A stretch of DNA of 64,000 nucleotides from Streptomyces niger. GTDB lineage: Bacteria > Actinomycetota > Actinomycetes > Streptomycetales > Streptomycetaceae. The notes under the pieces are model-generated. The model was given only the letters and a program-made list of their open reading frames with translations, was not told where the DNA came from and ran no database searches. The stretch covers positions 124,001 to 188,000 of the forward strand of contig NZ_JOFQ01000007.1 of NCBI RefSeq assembly GCF_000718305.1. The letters run 5' to 3'. Made by a program: the position numbers and the translations under genes. Below, one piece after another: positions 49,645 through 58,330 of the stretch (position 1 is the stretch's first letter; every line of letters begins with the position of its first letter).

Positions 49645-51054
49645 TCAGCCAGCAGTGGGCACAGTGGTGGGCAGGCCCGGCACGGCGGGCTCGGCGTCCA
49701 GCCAGATGCCCGTGGGGGTGCCGAACCGCTCGCCGTCGCGGCTGTCGTAGATGACCTCACCGCGGCGCACGGTGGCCAGGACGCGCCCGGTGAACGTCCA
49801 GCCCTCATATGCCGACCACCCGGCCTTCGCCTGCACCTGACCGGCGTCCATGAGCCAGCCGGCCTCGTCGTCGAAGAGCGTGAGATCCGCATCCATCCCC
49901 ACCGCGATCCGGCCCTTGCGCCCGGCCAGTCCGAACAGCTCGGCAGGCCGCTCGGCGAGCAGCTGCGCGATCCGCAGCATCGCGTCCTCGGCGGGCAGTT
50001 GGGGATAGCGGCGCCGCATGCCGGTGTGCAGGGCGGTGAGCATCTCCTGGGTGCCCGGCAGCCCCGGCGGCGCGTCGGCCGCGGGGAGCAGCTTCTCCTC
50101 CTTGGTGTGCGGCGCGTGGTCGCTGCCGACGGTGGCGACCACGCCGTCCATCACCGCGTCCCACAGCCTGCTCTGGTCCTTGAGGCAGCGGATGGCCGGC
50201 CGCAGCCGGATACGGGCCCCCAGCCGCTGGGTGTCCGGCGCCGAGAAGGAGAGGTGGTGCGGCGTCACCTCGTAGGTCAACGGCAGCCCGGCCCGGTGTG
50301 CGGCCTTGAGCAGGTCGGCCTCCTCCGAGGAGGAGACGTGCAGGATGTGCGCCGCCGTGCCGTACCGGCGGACCAGTTCGATGACCCGGGACACCGCGAC
50401 GATGCCGCCGCTGCGCGGATGAGCGGACTCGTACGCGTCGTATCCGGTGGGGGGCTCCTGGGTGTCCTCCAGGAGTGAGAAGACTCCGTCGTCCTCGGCG
50501 TGCAGCACGAGACGGATGCCCTTCTCCGCGGCGATCGCGAAGATGTCCGCCAGTACCGCCGGGTCGCGGATGATGTGGGGGGCGGTGTGGTGACCCGTCA
50601 TGAAGACCTTCACCGAGGTCGCCTGGCGCGGTTCGAGCCGGCGCAGATTGTCCACGCCGTCCGCGGTCACCCCCATGTGGAAGCGGTAGTCGACCAGCGA
50701 TTCGCCCGCCACCATGGCGGCCTTCTCGGCAGCGGCCTCCGGTTCGACCAGCGGCGGCTGCGTGTTCGGCATGTCGATGACGGTGGTGATACCGCCCGCG
50801 GCGGCGGCCCGGCTGCCGTGGTGCCAGTCCTCCTTGTGGGTCAGGCCGGGGGTTCGGAAGTGGACGTGGGAGTCGATCAGGCCCGGCAACACGAAGCGTC
50901 CGGCGGCGTCGATGTGGCGCCGGGCCTCGGGCCGGTCACCGGGTTCGAGCAGCGCGGCCACGCGCTCGCCCGAGACGGCTATGCCTCCGTGGTGCACGCC
51001 TTGCGGGGTCACTACACGGGCGTTGGACACGACCAGGTCGTACGTGACTGTCAT
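49645..51054 (-). CDS. Dihydroorotase/hydantoinase-like cyclic amidohydrolase
   Basis: A 469-residue amidohydrolase. Metal ligands are intact: DSHVHFRTPG, the carboxylated-lysine site TSVKVFM, VLHAEDDG, HILHVSSSEE and the catalytic Asp in VGSDHAPHTKEE. This set fits dihydroorotase, dihydropyrimidinase and allantoinase. GGAGGAACG precedes the ATG. Primary pyrimidine genes are not adjacent, so a dedicated role is likely: opening or closing a six- or five-membered cyclic ureide/imide such as a dihydropyrimidine ring. Substrate is inferred from the PsuG-type neighbour. Confidence 0.85.
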   Translation of the reverse strand: MTVTYDLVVSNARVVTPQGVHHGGIAVSGERVAALLEPGDRPEARRHIDAAGRFVLPGLIDSHVHFRTPGLTHKEDWHHGSRAAAAGGITTVIDMPNTQPPLVEPEAAAEKAAMVAGESLVDYRFHMGVTADGVDNLRRLEPRQATSVKVFMTGHHTAPHIIRDPAVLADIFAIAAEKGIRLVLHAEDDGVFSLLEDTQEPPTGYDAYESAHPRSGGIVAVSRVIELVRRYGTAAHILHVSSSEEADLLKAAHRAGLPLTYEVTPHHLSFSAPDTQRLGARIRLRPAIRCLKDQSRLWDAVMDGVVATVGSDHAPHTKEEKLLPAADAPPGLPGTQEMLTALHTGMRRRYPQLPAEDAMLRIAQLLAERPAELFGLAGRKGRIAVGMDADLTLFDDEAGWLMDAGQVQAKAGWSAYEGWTFTGRVLATVRRGEVIYDSRDGERFGTPTGIWLDAEPAVPGLPTTVPTAG

Positions 51055-51142
51055 CGTTCCTCCGGAGCACTCGTACGGGGCGGAAGGTGAGGTACGGCGG
51101 GGGCGGCGGCCCCCGGTGGCGGCGCGGTGGCGCGCGGTCCGG

Positions 51143-52288
51143 TCAGTCGGCCCACTGCGTGCTCACCAACCGCCGGCACAGGTCGTTGACCGGCCCCATC
51201 AGGCCGACCGCCCGAGCGTCCCTGGCCAGCTTGTTCAGCGGGTGCTCCCGCAGGAATCCGGCGCTGCCCAGTAGACGGAGGGCTTCCTGGACGACGTCCT
51301 CGCACGTCTGCGAGGCGACGAGCTTGCTGTGCAGCGTGAGGGTGCCGGGATCCGCTGAGTCGCGGCGTCCGGCACTGTCGACCAGGGCGCGGGCCGCCGC
51401 CACCTTCGAAGCGAGGTCGACCAGCCGGTAGGCGACGGCCTGTTCGCCGGCCAGCCCGCGGCGCCGGGCGTGGGCCAGGGCGAGGGAGCGGGCCGCCTCG
51501 GCGATGCCGAGGGAGACAGCGCCCAGCGTGGCCCCCGACTCCCGCACGCCCGAGATGATCCGTACCGCCTCGCCGACCGGGCCCAGCACGGCGGAGTCGT
51601 CCACGCGGCAGGAGCGCAGGTCGACGAAGCCCGTCGCCGAGGCACGCATGCCGACCAGGTCCATGCCGGTGTCGGCGACCAGACCCGGGTTGTCCGACTC
51701 GATCAGGTAGAACGTCTGCCCGTCACTGCCGTACGTCGTCGCCGCGCCTGCCGGTTCGGAGGACTGCGCGAGAACCAGGTAGAGGTGGGCCAGTCCGGCG
51801 CCCGTGGTGAATGCCTTGGCACCGTCGAGCACCCAGCCTCCCGCGGTGCGGGCGGCCTTGGTCGACAGGTTGCGCTTGTCGGCGGCGGCGCCGCTCTCGC
51901 TCCACGCGGACGCCGCCAGCCACTCCCCACTCGCCAGCCGGGGCAGGTAGCGCGCCTTCTGCGCGGGAGTCCCCCACTCCTCGATACGCGCGCTGACCGC
52001 GTAGTGCTGGAAGAGGATGATGGCGACCGCCGGGTCGGCGGCTGCCACCTGCTCGATCAGCCGGTTCGTCAGCCGGGCGTCGCCGCCGAGGCCACCGTGC
52101 TCGATGCTGATCGCAGCGCCGAGCACGCCGGATTCGCGCAGCGCGGTGAACACCTCGGCCGGCAGCTCGCCGGTGGCATCGGAGGGCAGCGCCCAGCTCT
52201 GCAGGGTGGCGTACAGCCCGGCGTACTGCTGGGCGAGTTCGTGGCGCGCGGGCACCTCCGCGGGGATCACACCGCCAGCGGTTGCCAT
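51143..52288 (-). CDS. Acyl-CoA-dehydrogenase-fold flavoprotein, atypical active site
   Basis: A 381-residue ACAD-fold protein; AAGGAGGAAACGGC precedes ATG 52288, which lies inside the prpF-like gene (22-nt overlap). FAD-region motifs are AASAWSESGAAADKRNL and LGSAGFLREHPLNKLARDAR. At the C-terminal position where most dehydrogenases carry the catalytic glutamate (YEGT), this protein reads LMGPVNDL. Loss of that base, with a flavin reductase nearby, suggests a flavin monooxygenase of the ACAD-like class instead of a true dehydrogenase. Catalytic glutamate at the alternative helix position was not excluded. Confidence 0.8.
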   Translation of the reverse strand: MATAGGVIPAEVPARHELAQQYAGLYATLQSWALPSDATGELPAEVFTALRESGVLGAAISIEHGGLGGDARLTNRLIEQVAAADPAVAIILFQHYAVSARIEEWGTPAQKARYLPRLASGEWLAASAWSESGAAADKRNLSTKAARTAGGWVLDGAKAFTTGAGLAHLYLVLAQSSEPAGAATTYGSDGQTFYLIESDNPGLVADTGMDLVGMRASATGFVDLRSCRVDDSAVLGPVGEAVRIISGVRESGATLGAVSLGIAEAARSLALAHARRRGLAGEQAVAYRLVDLASKVAAARALVDSAGRRDSADPGTLTLHSKLVASQTCEDVVQEALRLLGSAGFLREHPLNKLARDARAVGLMGPVNDLCRRLVSTQWAD

Positions 52289-53319
52289 GCCGTTTCCTCC
52301 TTGTAGTCGTAGTCCTTCAGCGAGGCGATGCACGCCGGCTCGTCCAGGTGGGCGAGCTTGCGGCTGACGCTGACCCAGTGCAGGGTGTCGGCGCCGTCAC
52401 CACGTCCGGCGACGGATGCGGCGGCCGCGGTGGAACCGCTCGGGGTGTCGATCTCGATGACTCCGCGGGACAGCCCCGCCGCACGTGCCAGCCGATGCGT
52501 GACCGTCCCCGGGACGGCGGTGGCGGCGGCCAGGCACGTGGTGCCCGTCAGCGCGAAACTGGGGTGCCACTTCGGTACGGAGATCGCCCGCACGGCGAGC
52601 CGGCCAGGGGTGAAGGCACCGACCGCGGCGATCTTCGGGAAGACGCTGTCGACCGGCCACTTGAGTGCTTCGGCGGCCGCGGCACGGATCTCCAGCATCC
52701 GGGCGAACAGGTCGTCGCCCGCGGCGAACAGCTCCTCCTCGTCCGCCATGCCCAACTCCGCGGCGTCGACGAAGACGTACGGGTTCCCCATGGACACCAA
52801 GGACGCCTCGTACACGCCGGACCCGGTCAGCAACTGGTCCGTCGCGTCCCGCGTCAGCAGCAGGTCGTTCAGCCGCACGCCGGTGTCCTGGAGGAAGTGC
52901 ACGGTGAAGCTGCCGCTGCGCCGGCGCGCCTCGTCGACCTCGCACACCACGTGGTCGCCGTTGTTCAGGACCCGTACGCGGACCCGGCCGCCCGGTGCGA
53001 GGCGGGGGAGCCAGGCGGCCTCCCCGTCCGCCGCGACGACCGAAGCGAGGATGGAGTGCCCGCAGCTGCCCTGGAAGTCGAAGCGGTCGTTGCCGGCGGC
53101 CAGCCCCTGCACGAACCGGTAGTCGAGGTCGAACATGGGGTGGTCGGAGGGCTCCACCAGGGCGAACTTCAAGATGTCCGACCGCCCCTTGAGCTCCAGC
53201 CAGTCCCGGACCCGGGTGAGCACCGAGCGGAGCTCGTCCTCCCCGCGCGGCAGCCGCCGCTGGTCCAGGACGAGGGTGGGCGTCGGTGCGCCGATGGCGC
53301 GTGCGATGTAGCCGATCAT
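52267..53319 (-). CDS. PrpF-family isomerase
   Basis: A 350-residue member of the PrpF/diaminopimelate-epimerase-like family. The paired halves show FQGSCGHSILASVVA with a candidate catalytic Cys, VSMGNPYVFVDA, and FPKIAAVGAF. The start ATG overlaps the asparagine synthetase stop (ATGA) and has AGGAGGTGGCGG upstream. PrpF isomerises 2-methylaconitate, and GalD relatives tautomerise oxalomesaconate, so a double-bond shift in an unsaturated di-acid or amide is likely. No propionate genes are near, supporting a secondary-metabolic role. Confidence 0.83.
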   Translation of the reverse strand: MIGYIARAIGAPTPTLVLDQRRLPRGEDELRSVLTRVRDWLELKGRSDILKFALVEPSDHPMFDLDYRFVQGLAAGNDRFDFQGSCGHSILASVVAADGEAAWLPRLAPGGRVRVRVLNNGDHVVCEVDEARRRSGSFTVHFLQDTGVRLNDLLLTRDATDQLLTGSGVYEASLVSMGNPYVFVDAAELGMADEEELFAAGDDLFARMLEIRAAAAEALKWPVDSVFPKIAAVGAFTPGRLAVRAISVPKWHPSFALTGTTCLAAATAVPGTVTHRLARAAGLSRGVIEIDTPSGSTAAAASVAGRGDGADTLHWVSVSRKLAHLDEPACIASLKDYDYKEETAWQPLAV

Positions 53320-55121
53320 GCCGCCACCTCCTGGCGCTCGCGGCCCGTCGTGGCACAGAACTGGTCCAGCCACAGTTCGTGGATCAGCAGCGACCAGATG
53401 GCCATCGCGGCGCGGTCGTCCGGTGCCTGGGCCTGGGTACGGAAGAGCTGGTCCACCTGGGCCGGGTCCAGCTGGCCCCGGCGGCGCAGCCGGTCGGCGC
53501 CGAGGACGTCCCGCGCCATCTCCATCAGCGGCTGTCCGGGACGCAGCATCGCGGTGACGGGCAGCGTGAACGGCTGCTTGGGGCGGTGCAGGACGGACGT
53601 CGGCAGGTGCTCGGCGGCGGCCGTGTAAAGCACCTTCTTGCGGCGTTCGGCGTCCACCTTCAGAGCGGCCGGCAGCGAACGGGCGTAGCGCTCCACGCTG
53701 GGCTGGCAGAACGGCAGGCGGACCTCAACGGAGGCCGACATGCTCAGGTGGTCGACGCGGCGCAGGTGGTAGGCGGGCAGGCGCCGCTCGATCTCGAAGC
53801 GGGTCAGCCGATCCATGGTGTCGCCGGCACCGGTACGGAGCTCGCGGACGATGTCGTCCCGGGCCGGGCCGTCGGCACGGACGAAGTCCCGGTAGGCGGG
53901 CGCGTACAACTGCTCGCGCAGGGCGTGCGGCACGGCGGCCAGCGCGTCCACGTAACCGGGTATCCAGTCGGTGCCCGGCGGTGCGGTCACGGCCTTGCTG
54001 ATCCGGTCGTAGCCACCGAAGAGTTCGTCGGCCGCGTCGCCGGTCACGGCCACCTTGAAACCGGCGTCCCGCACCGAGGCGAACAGCGCGTAGGTGGAGA
54101 GCGTGATGGGGTCGGCGTTGGGCTGGCCCAGGTGCCACACCACGTCTGGCAGGAGGGCGGGGAACCCGGCGGGGTCGATCTCGACCTGGTGATGCACGGA
54201 GCCGGCGCGATCGGCCACTTCGCGTGCGAAGTGGCGTTCGTCCCCGGGCCAGGTGCCGGTGTAGGCGATGTTGAACGTGTGCAGGTCCGCGACCCGTTCG
54301 GCCGCGAGCATCGTGACGAAGCTGGAGTCCAGGCCGCCGCTGGTGATGGCGGACACCGGCACGTCGGCCTCGGTCAGCCGATGCACCTCGGTGGTCAGCA
54401 GCTGCCGTACGTGGTCCCCGGCCTCCTCCTCGGTGCGGTGCGGGAAGTCCGGGGCCGGCCGGCTGCGGCGGGTGATCCGCAAGCCGTCGGCGCGGGTGAC
54501 CCGCACTGTGGCGGCGGCGGGCAGGACCTGCACGCCCTCGAACATCGTCTGCTCGCCGAACGGCGTCTTGGTGGTCAGGTAGCTGTCCAGGCCCGCCTCC
54601 CACGGAACGGCCGGGACGTCGCGGAAGGAGAGCAGCGCGGGCAGCTCGGACGCGAAGTGCAGCCGGCGGCGCGCCGGGTCCCAGTGGTAGTACAGCGACT
54701 TCATGCCGATGTCGTCGGTGGCCAGCCAGAGGGTGGGCTCGCCGCGCAGGTCGATCACTGCGATGGCGAACATGCCGTCGAGGTGCTCCGCGAAGGCCGG
54801 TCCGTACTCCGCGTACAGGGCCGGGATGACCGACCCGTCGCACGTGTCGTGGAAGGCATGGCCGCGGGCGCGGAGTTTCTCGCGCAGCTCCTGGTGGTTG
54901 TATATCTCGCCGTTGAACACGGCGATGATGTCTTCGCCGAGCGTGTACGGCTGGTCGCCGCCGTCGAGGTCCATGATGGCGAGCCGGTTGTTGCCCAGCG
55001 CCCAGCCCTGGCCCACCCGGTGGGTCTGCGCGTCCGGGCCGCCGTGCCGCTGGGCGGCCGCGACGGAGCGCAGCTCGTGCGGGGTGGTCTGGGCGTCGAA
55101 GTGTCCGAAGATCCTGCACAT
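53316..55121 (-). CDS. asnB: Asparagine synthetase (glutamine-hydrolysing), cluster-associated
   Basis: A full-length 601-residue AsnB. The nucleophile is Cys2 (MCRIFGHF), with glutaminase motifs RHGGPDAQ, NNRLAIMD and FNGEIYNH. The synthetase half contains the ATP PP-loop SAITSGGLDSSFV and GDAADELFGGYDR. It transfers glutamine ammonia to a carboxyl group through an acyl-adenylate. In biosynthetic clusters such enzymes often make amides or close rings on non-aspartate acids. It lies 9 nt after a cupin gene and overlaps the prpF-like gene. Confidence 0.93.
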   Translation of the reverse strand: MCRIFGHFDAQTTPHELRSVAAAQRHGGPDAQTHRVGQGWALGNNRLAIMDLDGGDQPYTLGEDIIAVFNGEIYNHQELREKLRARGHAFHDTCDGSVIPALYAEYGPAFAEHLDGMFAIAVIDLRGEPTLWLATDDIGMKSLYYHWDPARRRLHFASELPALLSFRDVPAVPWEAGLDSYLTTKTPFGEQTMFEGVQVLPAAATVRVTRADGLRITRRSRPAPDFPHRTEEEAGDHVRQLLTTEVHRLTEADVPVSAITSGGLDSSFVTMLAAERVADLHTFNIAYTGTWPGDERHFAREVADRAGSVHHQVEIDPAGFPALLPDVVWHLGQPNADPITLSTYALFASVRDAGFKVAVTGDAADELFGGYDRISKAVTAPPGTDWIPGYVDALAAVPHALREQLYAPAYRDFVRADGPARDDIVRELRTGAGDTMDRLTRFEIERRLPAYHLRRVDHLSMSASVEVRLPFCQPSVERYARSLPAALKVDAERRKKVLYTAAAEHLPTSVLHRPKQPFTLPVTAMLRPGQPLMEMARDVLGADRLRRRGQLDPAQVDQLFRTQAQAPDDRAAMAIWSLLIHELWLDQFCATTGRERQEVAA

Positions 55122-55130
55122 GCCGAGAGT

Positions 55131-55931
55131 TCACCGAACCTTGGTCGGGACGCCGGCGCGCTCGTAGAGCACCGGGTCGAACGGGGTGGGGCCGCCGCAC
55201 GTCGCGAAGCGCGCGCCGGCGGGGTCGGTCTGCGGGTGCCGGGTGCCGTGCGGCACGCCGGGCGGCGCGAAGAGCACGTCGCCGGGCACGGCGTCGTACC
55301 ACGTGCCGTCGAGATGGAGCTGGCCCTCGCCTTCGAAGGCGATGAAGGCCTCTTCGCTGCTGGGGTGGACGTGCACGTTGAAGTACTCACCGGGGGCCAT
55401 GAAGCCGCAGTGCAGGCACAGTTGCGGTGAGCCGGTGCCCGGCCAGAAGAGGAAGTTCATGGTGGCCGTCCGCGCGTCCGGCGCGCTCTGGCCGGTCCCG
55501 GTGAAGCCCTTGAGCTGGGTCTCCTCGTTCCACAGCCGGGAGAACCTGCGGGGCTGTGTGCCGGGGGAGCGGTCGGGGCGCAGGACGGTGCGCCACACGT
55601 ACGCGGTCAGGCCGTCGTCCGCGGCGCGCAGCTCGTACCCGTCGCCGGTCGGTGCGTAGACGGTGTCGGCTCGCCGCACGGGTGCCGACCGGTCGCCGGA
55701 GGCGGCGGTGCCGGCGCCGGCGAACACCACGACGACGTTCTCCTCGTCGACGGCTCCGGCGGGATTCCACACGGCGCCGGCGGGCACGCGGACGACGTCC
55801 AGCCGGACGATGTGGGCGCCTAGATGTGGGCCGACCGCCTGGGCGACCTGGCAGCCGTCGACGGTGCGGAAGGTGAGGTCGGTGGCGCGGATGATGGTGC
55901 CCCGAGTGGTGTCCGTGGGGGCAGTGGGCAT
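55131..55931 (-). CDS. Two-domain cupin protein
   Basis: A 266-residue protein with two beta-barrels. The N-terminal barrel (~15-120) has lost most metal ligands. The C-terminal barrel (~155-255) keeps a full cupin motif: NVHVHPSSEEAFIAFEGEG and, later, PPGVPHGTRHP, giving His, His, Glu and His ligands for iron or manganese. Bicupins include dioxygenases and isomerases. It stands immediately before asnB in the operon. Whether it is an oxygenase or a binding protein cannot be settled from sequence. Confidence 0.8.
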   Translation of the reverse strand: MPTAPTDTTRGTIIRATDLTFRTVDGCQVAQAVGPHLGAHIVRLDVVRVPAGAVWNPAGAVDEENVVVVFAGAGTAASGDRSAPVRRADTVYAPTGDGYELRAADDGLTAYVWRTVLRPDRSPGTQPRRFSRLWNEETQLKGFTGTGQSAPDARTATMNFLFWPGTGSPQLCLHCGFMAPGEYFNVHVHPSSEEAFIAFEGEGQLHLDGTWYDAVPGDVLFAPPGVPHGTRHPQTDPAGARFATCGGPTPFDPVLYERAGVPTKVR

Positions 55932-56033
55932 GGAAGTGCCTCTCGTTCGATGACGTGCGGGGGGAGTGGTGGGCCGGGCGGTGCCGGCGCGAGCGCGCCG
56001 GGGCGGGGCGCGGCTGTCGGACCGGGTGGCCGG

Positions 56034-57236
56034 TCAGCGGGCGCCGGTCAGCTCGCCCGGGTCGGCTGCGGGGGTGTCGGACCCGTCGCGCGGGCCGGCC
56101 GGCATGGTGGCCACGGACCCGGTGACCGCGGGCTTCCGGGAACGGCACAGTCGGCGCATGACCGGCATCTCGACGTAGCGGTAGAGCAGGTACGCGACGC
56201 CCAGGGTGGCCACCATCAGCACGGCCGCCACGGCCAGTCCCTCGGGCAGCGTCCAGGCGACTCGGTCGCCCAGCGCCTTCAGGGTGAAGTGCAGGACGAG
56301 GTAGTGGACCATGTAGAAGGCGAAGGAGACCTCGCCGAGCCAGATCATGACGCGGCCGCGGAAGGGCGAGCGTCCGGCCTCGATGTCGGCGGCGGCGGCC
56401 TTGGCGATGAGCAGGCCCAGCGGGGCGGCGGTCACGGCCATCATGCCGAATTCCGGCGGGACGACGACCATGGCCGCGTAACCGGCGACCATGCCGGCGA
56501 TGGCGGTCGGCCAGCCGATCCTGATCCAACGGCCCGAGATGACGACCTGGGCGAGCAGCATGCCGAGCAGGAAGTCGAGCATGCGGACCGGCGGCGGGTT
56601 GTAGATCGCGAAGAAGTGCCAGAACGGCATGGGCGCCCAGATGATCTCGGGCTCCTTCGGCAGGGCCACGTAGACGAACCCGGCCCAGGCGGCGATGGCC
56701 GCCACCACGCCGATCGCCCAGGCCCAGAGTCGTGCGGGCCGAATCTTCCGGACGAGGCGGTGCACGAACGGGAATGCCAGGTAGAAGACCAGTTCACAAC
56801 AGAGGGACCAGCTGGGCCCGTTGGTGCCGGTCAGCGCGTCCATCCGGGGTATCCAGGTGTGCACCAGGAAAGCGCTCGGGATGACGTAGAAGGCGTTCAG
56901 CACCTCACCCGTCACGGCCATCAGGAGGAATCCCGCAAGCCAGGTGACGAGGTGGTTGGGGAAGATTTTCGCGAGCCGACGGCGCCAGAATCCCGTGACC
57001 GTGTCGCCCTCCCTGGCGGACCAGGTGAGGACGAACCCGCTGAGGATGAAGAAAAAGCCTACGCCGAGCCAGCCGGCCGGGTTGAACAGGTCGAAAAACC
57101 AATTGTTGGTCTGCCCATCGGCGAAAATGCGGTTACCGGCGACATGGGAGACGAACACCAGGGCGGCGGCCACGAAGCGCATTCCGGTCAACGACGGCAG
57201 CGCGCAGCGTTTCGCCTGTGGGGTGTAACTGTTCAT
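56034..57236 (-). CDS. Membrane acyltransferase (acyltransferase 3 family)
   Basis: A 400-residue integral membrane protein with about ten hydrophobic segments. Family motifs are LTGMRFVAAALVFVSHVAG near the N-terminus with the catalytic His, then GVGFFFILSGFVLTW and NGPSWSLCCELVFY. These proteins move acyl groups (often acetyl) from CoA or carriers onto sugars and antibiotics at the membrane. Its place in the cluster suggests acylation of the product or a precursor. The C-terminal 35 residues are charged and probably cytosolic. Confidence 0.85.
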   Translation of the reverse strand: MNSYTPQAKRCALPSLTGMRFVAAALVFVSHVAGNRIFADGQTNNWFFDLFNPAGWLGVGFFFILSGFVLTWSAREGDTVTGFWRRRLAKIFPNHLVTWLAGFLLMAVTGEVLNAFYVIPSAFLVHTWIPRMDALTGTNGPSWSLCCELVFYLAFPFVHRLVRKIRPARLWAWAIGVVAAIAAWAGFVYVALPKEPEIIWAPMPFWHFFAIYNPPPVRMLDFLLGMLLAQVVISGRWIRIGWPTAIAGMVAGYAAMVVVPPEFGMMAVTAAPLGLLIAKAAAADIEAGRSPFRGRVMIWLGEVSFAFYMVHYLVLHFTLKALGDRVAWTLPEGLAVAAVLMVATLGVAYLLYRYVEMPVMRRLCRSRKPAVTGSVATMPAGPRDGSDTPAADPGELTGAR

Positions 57237-57281
57237 ACGGACACGGACCTTTCGGTACGGGCGCCCTCGACCGGCTGTCGG

Positions 57282-57755
57282 TCAGGGGCGATATCTGTAC
57301 TGATCGAATCTTTCGGCGAACTCCGCCAGCTCGTCCTCGGTCGGCAGGTCATCGCGTTCGAGCAGATCGCCCAGGCCGCGGAAGAAACCCTCCCGGCCGC
57401 CGCCGGGCGTGAAGGCGATGAGCAGTTCGGCCGGTTGGTCGGAGACGTTGGCGAAGCCGTGGGGGGTGTTGGGTGGCACGTACAGTGCGCTGCCCGCGTG
57501 CGCGGTGACCGGTTCGGTGCCGCGCATGAGCTGAACCTCTCCGGAACGGACGATGAAGACCTCGGTCATCTCCTTGTGGAAGTGCGGAGACGCGTACGGG
57601 CCGTTGGGCGGCATGCTGAGGGAGAAGAGGCCGAGTTCGCCGCCGGTGACCGTCGTGGGAATCAGCATCCGGCAGGTGTTGGAGCCGATGGTCACCGTTT
57701 CCGCGGTTTCCGGAGTGCCCAGGTGCGTGTCGCCGGGCTGGGCGAAGAGCGTCAT
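57282..57755 (-). CDS. Single-domain cupin
   Basis: A 157-residue cupin. Metal ligands appear in SPHFHKEMTEVFIVRSGE (H-x-H-x4-E-like) and VPPNTPHGFANVS. A short helical tail rich in Glu and Asp follows. ATGA overlap with the VOC gene stop. Small cupins in such clusters act as dioxygenases, decarboxylases or cyclases. Two cupins plus a VOC protein point to several metal-dependent ring-tailoring steps. Confidence 0.82.
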   Translation of the reverse strand: MTLFAQPGDTHLGTPETAETVTIGSNTCRMLIPTTVTGGELGLFSLSMPPNGPYASPHFHKEMTEVFIVRSGEVQLMRGTEPVTAHAGSALYVPPNTPHGFANVSDQPAELLIAFTPGGGREGFFRGLGDLLERDDLPTEDELAEFAERFDQYRYRP

Positions 57756-58213
57756 GCCGTCCCCCGGTCCGCCGCATCGGCCTGCTTGATCTGGACGTCC
57801 AGTGGCGTGGGAGCCGGGGTGTCCGGTGCCGGAACGCCGTGCCGGAAGGGATGGTTCTGCGGCACTTCGACGACATAGATCTGGATGCCGTCGGGATCGG
57901 CGAGGTGCATCTCCCACAGGCCCCAGGGCTCGGCCTCGGCGTCGCGCGCCGGGGTGACGCCGCGACTGAGCAGCCGGGCGCGGGTCTCCGCGAGGCTGCG
58001 GACCTGCAGCCACATGGCGGGTTGGCTGCTCATGGGTTCGGCGGAGCGCCCCACCAGTTCCAGGAACCCGCCGCCGAGGTGGAAGACGGTTCCGCGCTCG
58101 GGGCCGCTGCCGAACTCCTGGTACACGGCCAGGCCGAGCAGCTCGCGGTAGAAGGTGCGGCTCGCTTCGGGATCGGTGGGCCGGATGACGATCCGGCTCG
58201 CCAGGATTTCCAT
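57752..58213 (-). CDS. VOC-superfamily (glyoxalase/dioxygenase-like) protein
   Basis: A 153-residue protein with two beta-alpha-beta-beta-beta units. The first starts ASRIVIRPTDPEASRTFYRELLGL, split here as IVIRPTDPEASRTFY, and the second ends in DPDGIQIYVVEV. The final glutamate of IYVVEV is a typical metal ligand, while the first-unit His is replaced. Members include dioxygenases, epimerases and drug-binding resistance proteins, so either tailoring or self-resistance is possible. Confidence 0.8.
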   Translation of the reverse strand: MEILASRIVIRPTDPEASRTFYRELLGLAVYQEFGSGPERGTVFHLGGGFLELVGRSAEPMSSQPAMWLQVRSLAETRARLLSRGVTPARDAEAEPWGLWEMHLADPDGIQIYVVEVPQNHPFRHGVPAPDTPAPTPLDVQIKQADAADRGTA

Positions 58214-58330
58214 GTGCGTCTGCCTTTCGGTGGGGCAGTGACGGGGGTGGGAGCCGCCGGCCTTCCGTGCGGGGGAGGCCGGTCGGCCGGCGGCTCGCGG
58301 GTTGCCGGCGGACCGGCGGTTCGGGGTGGT

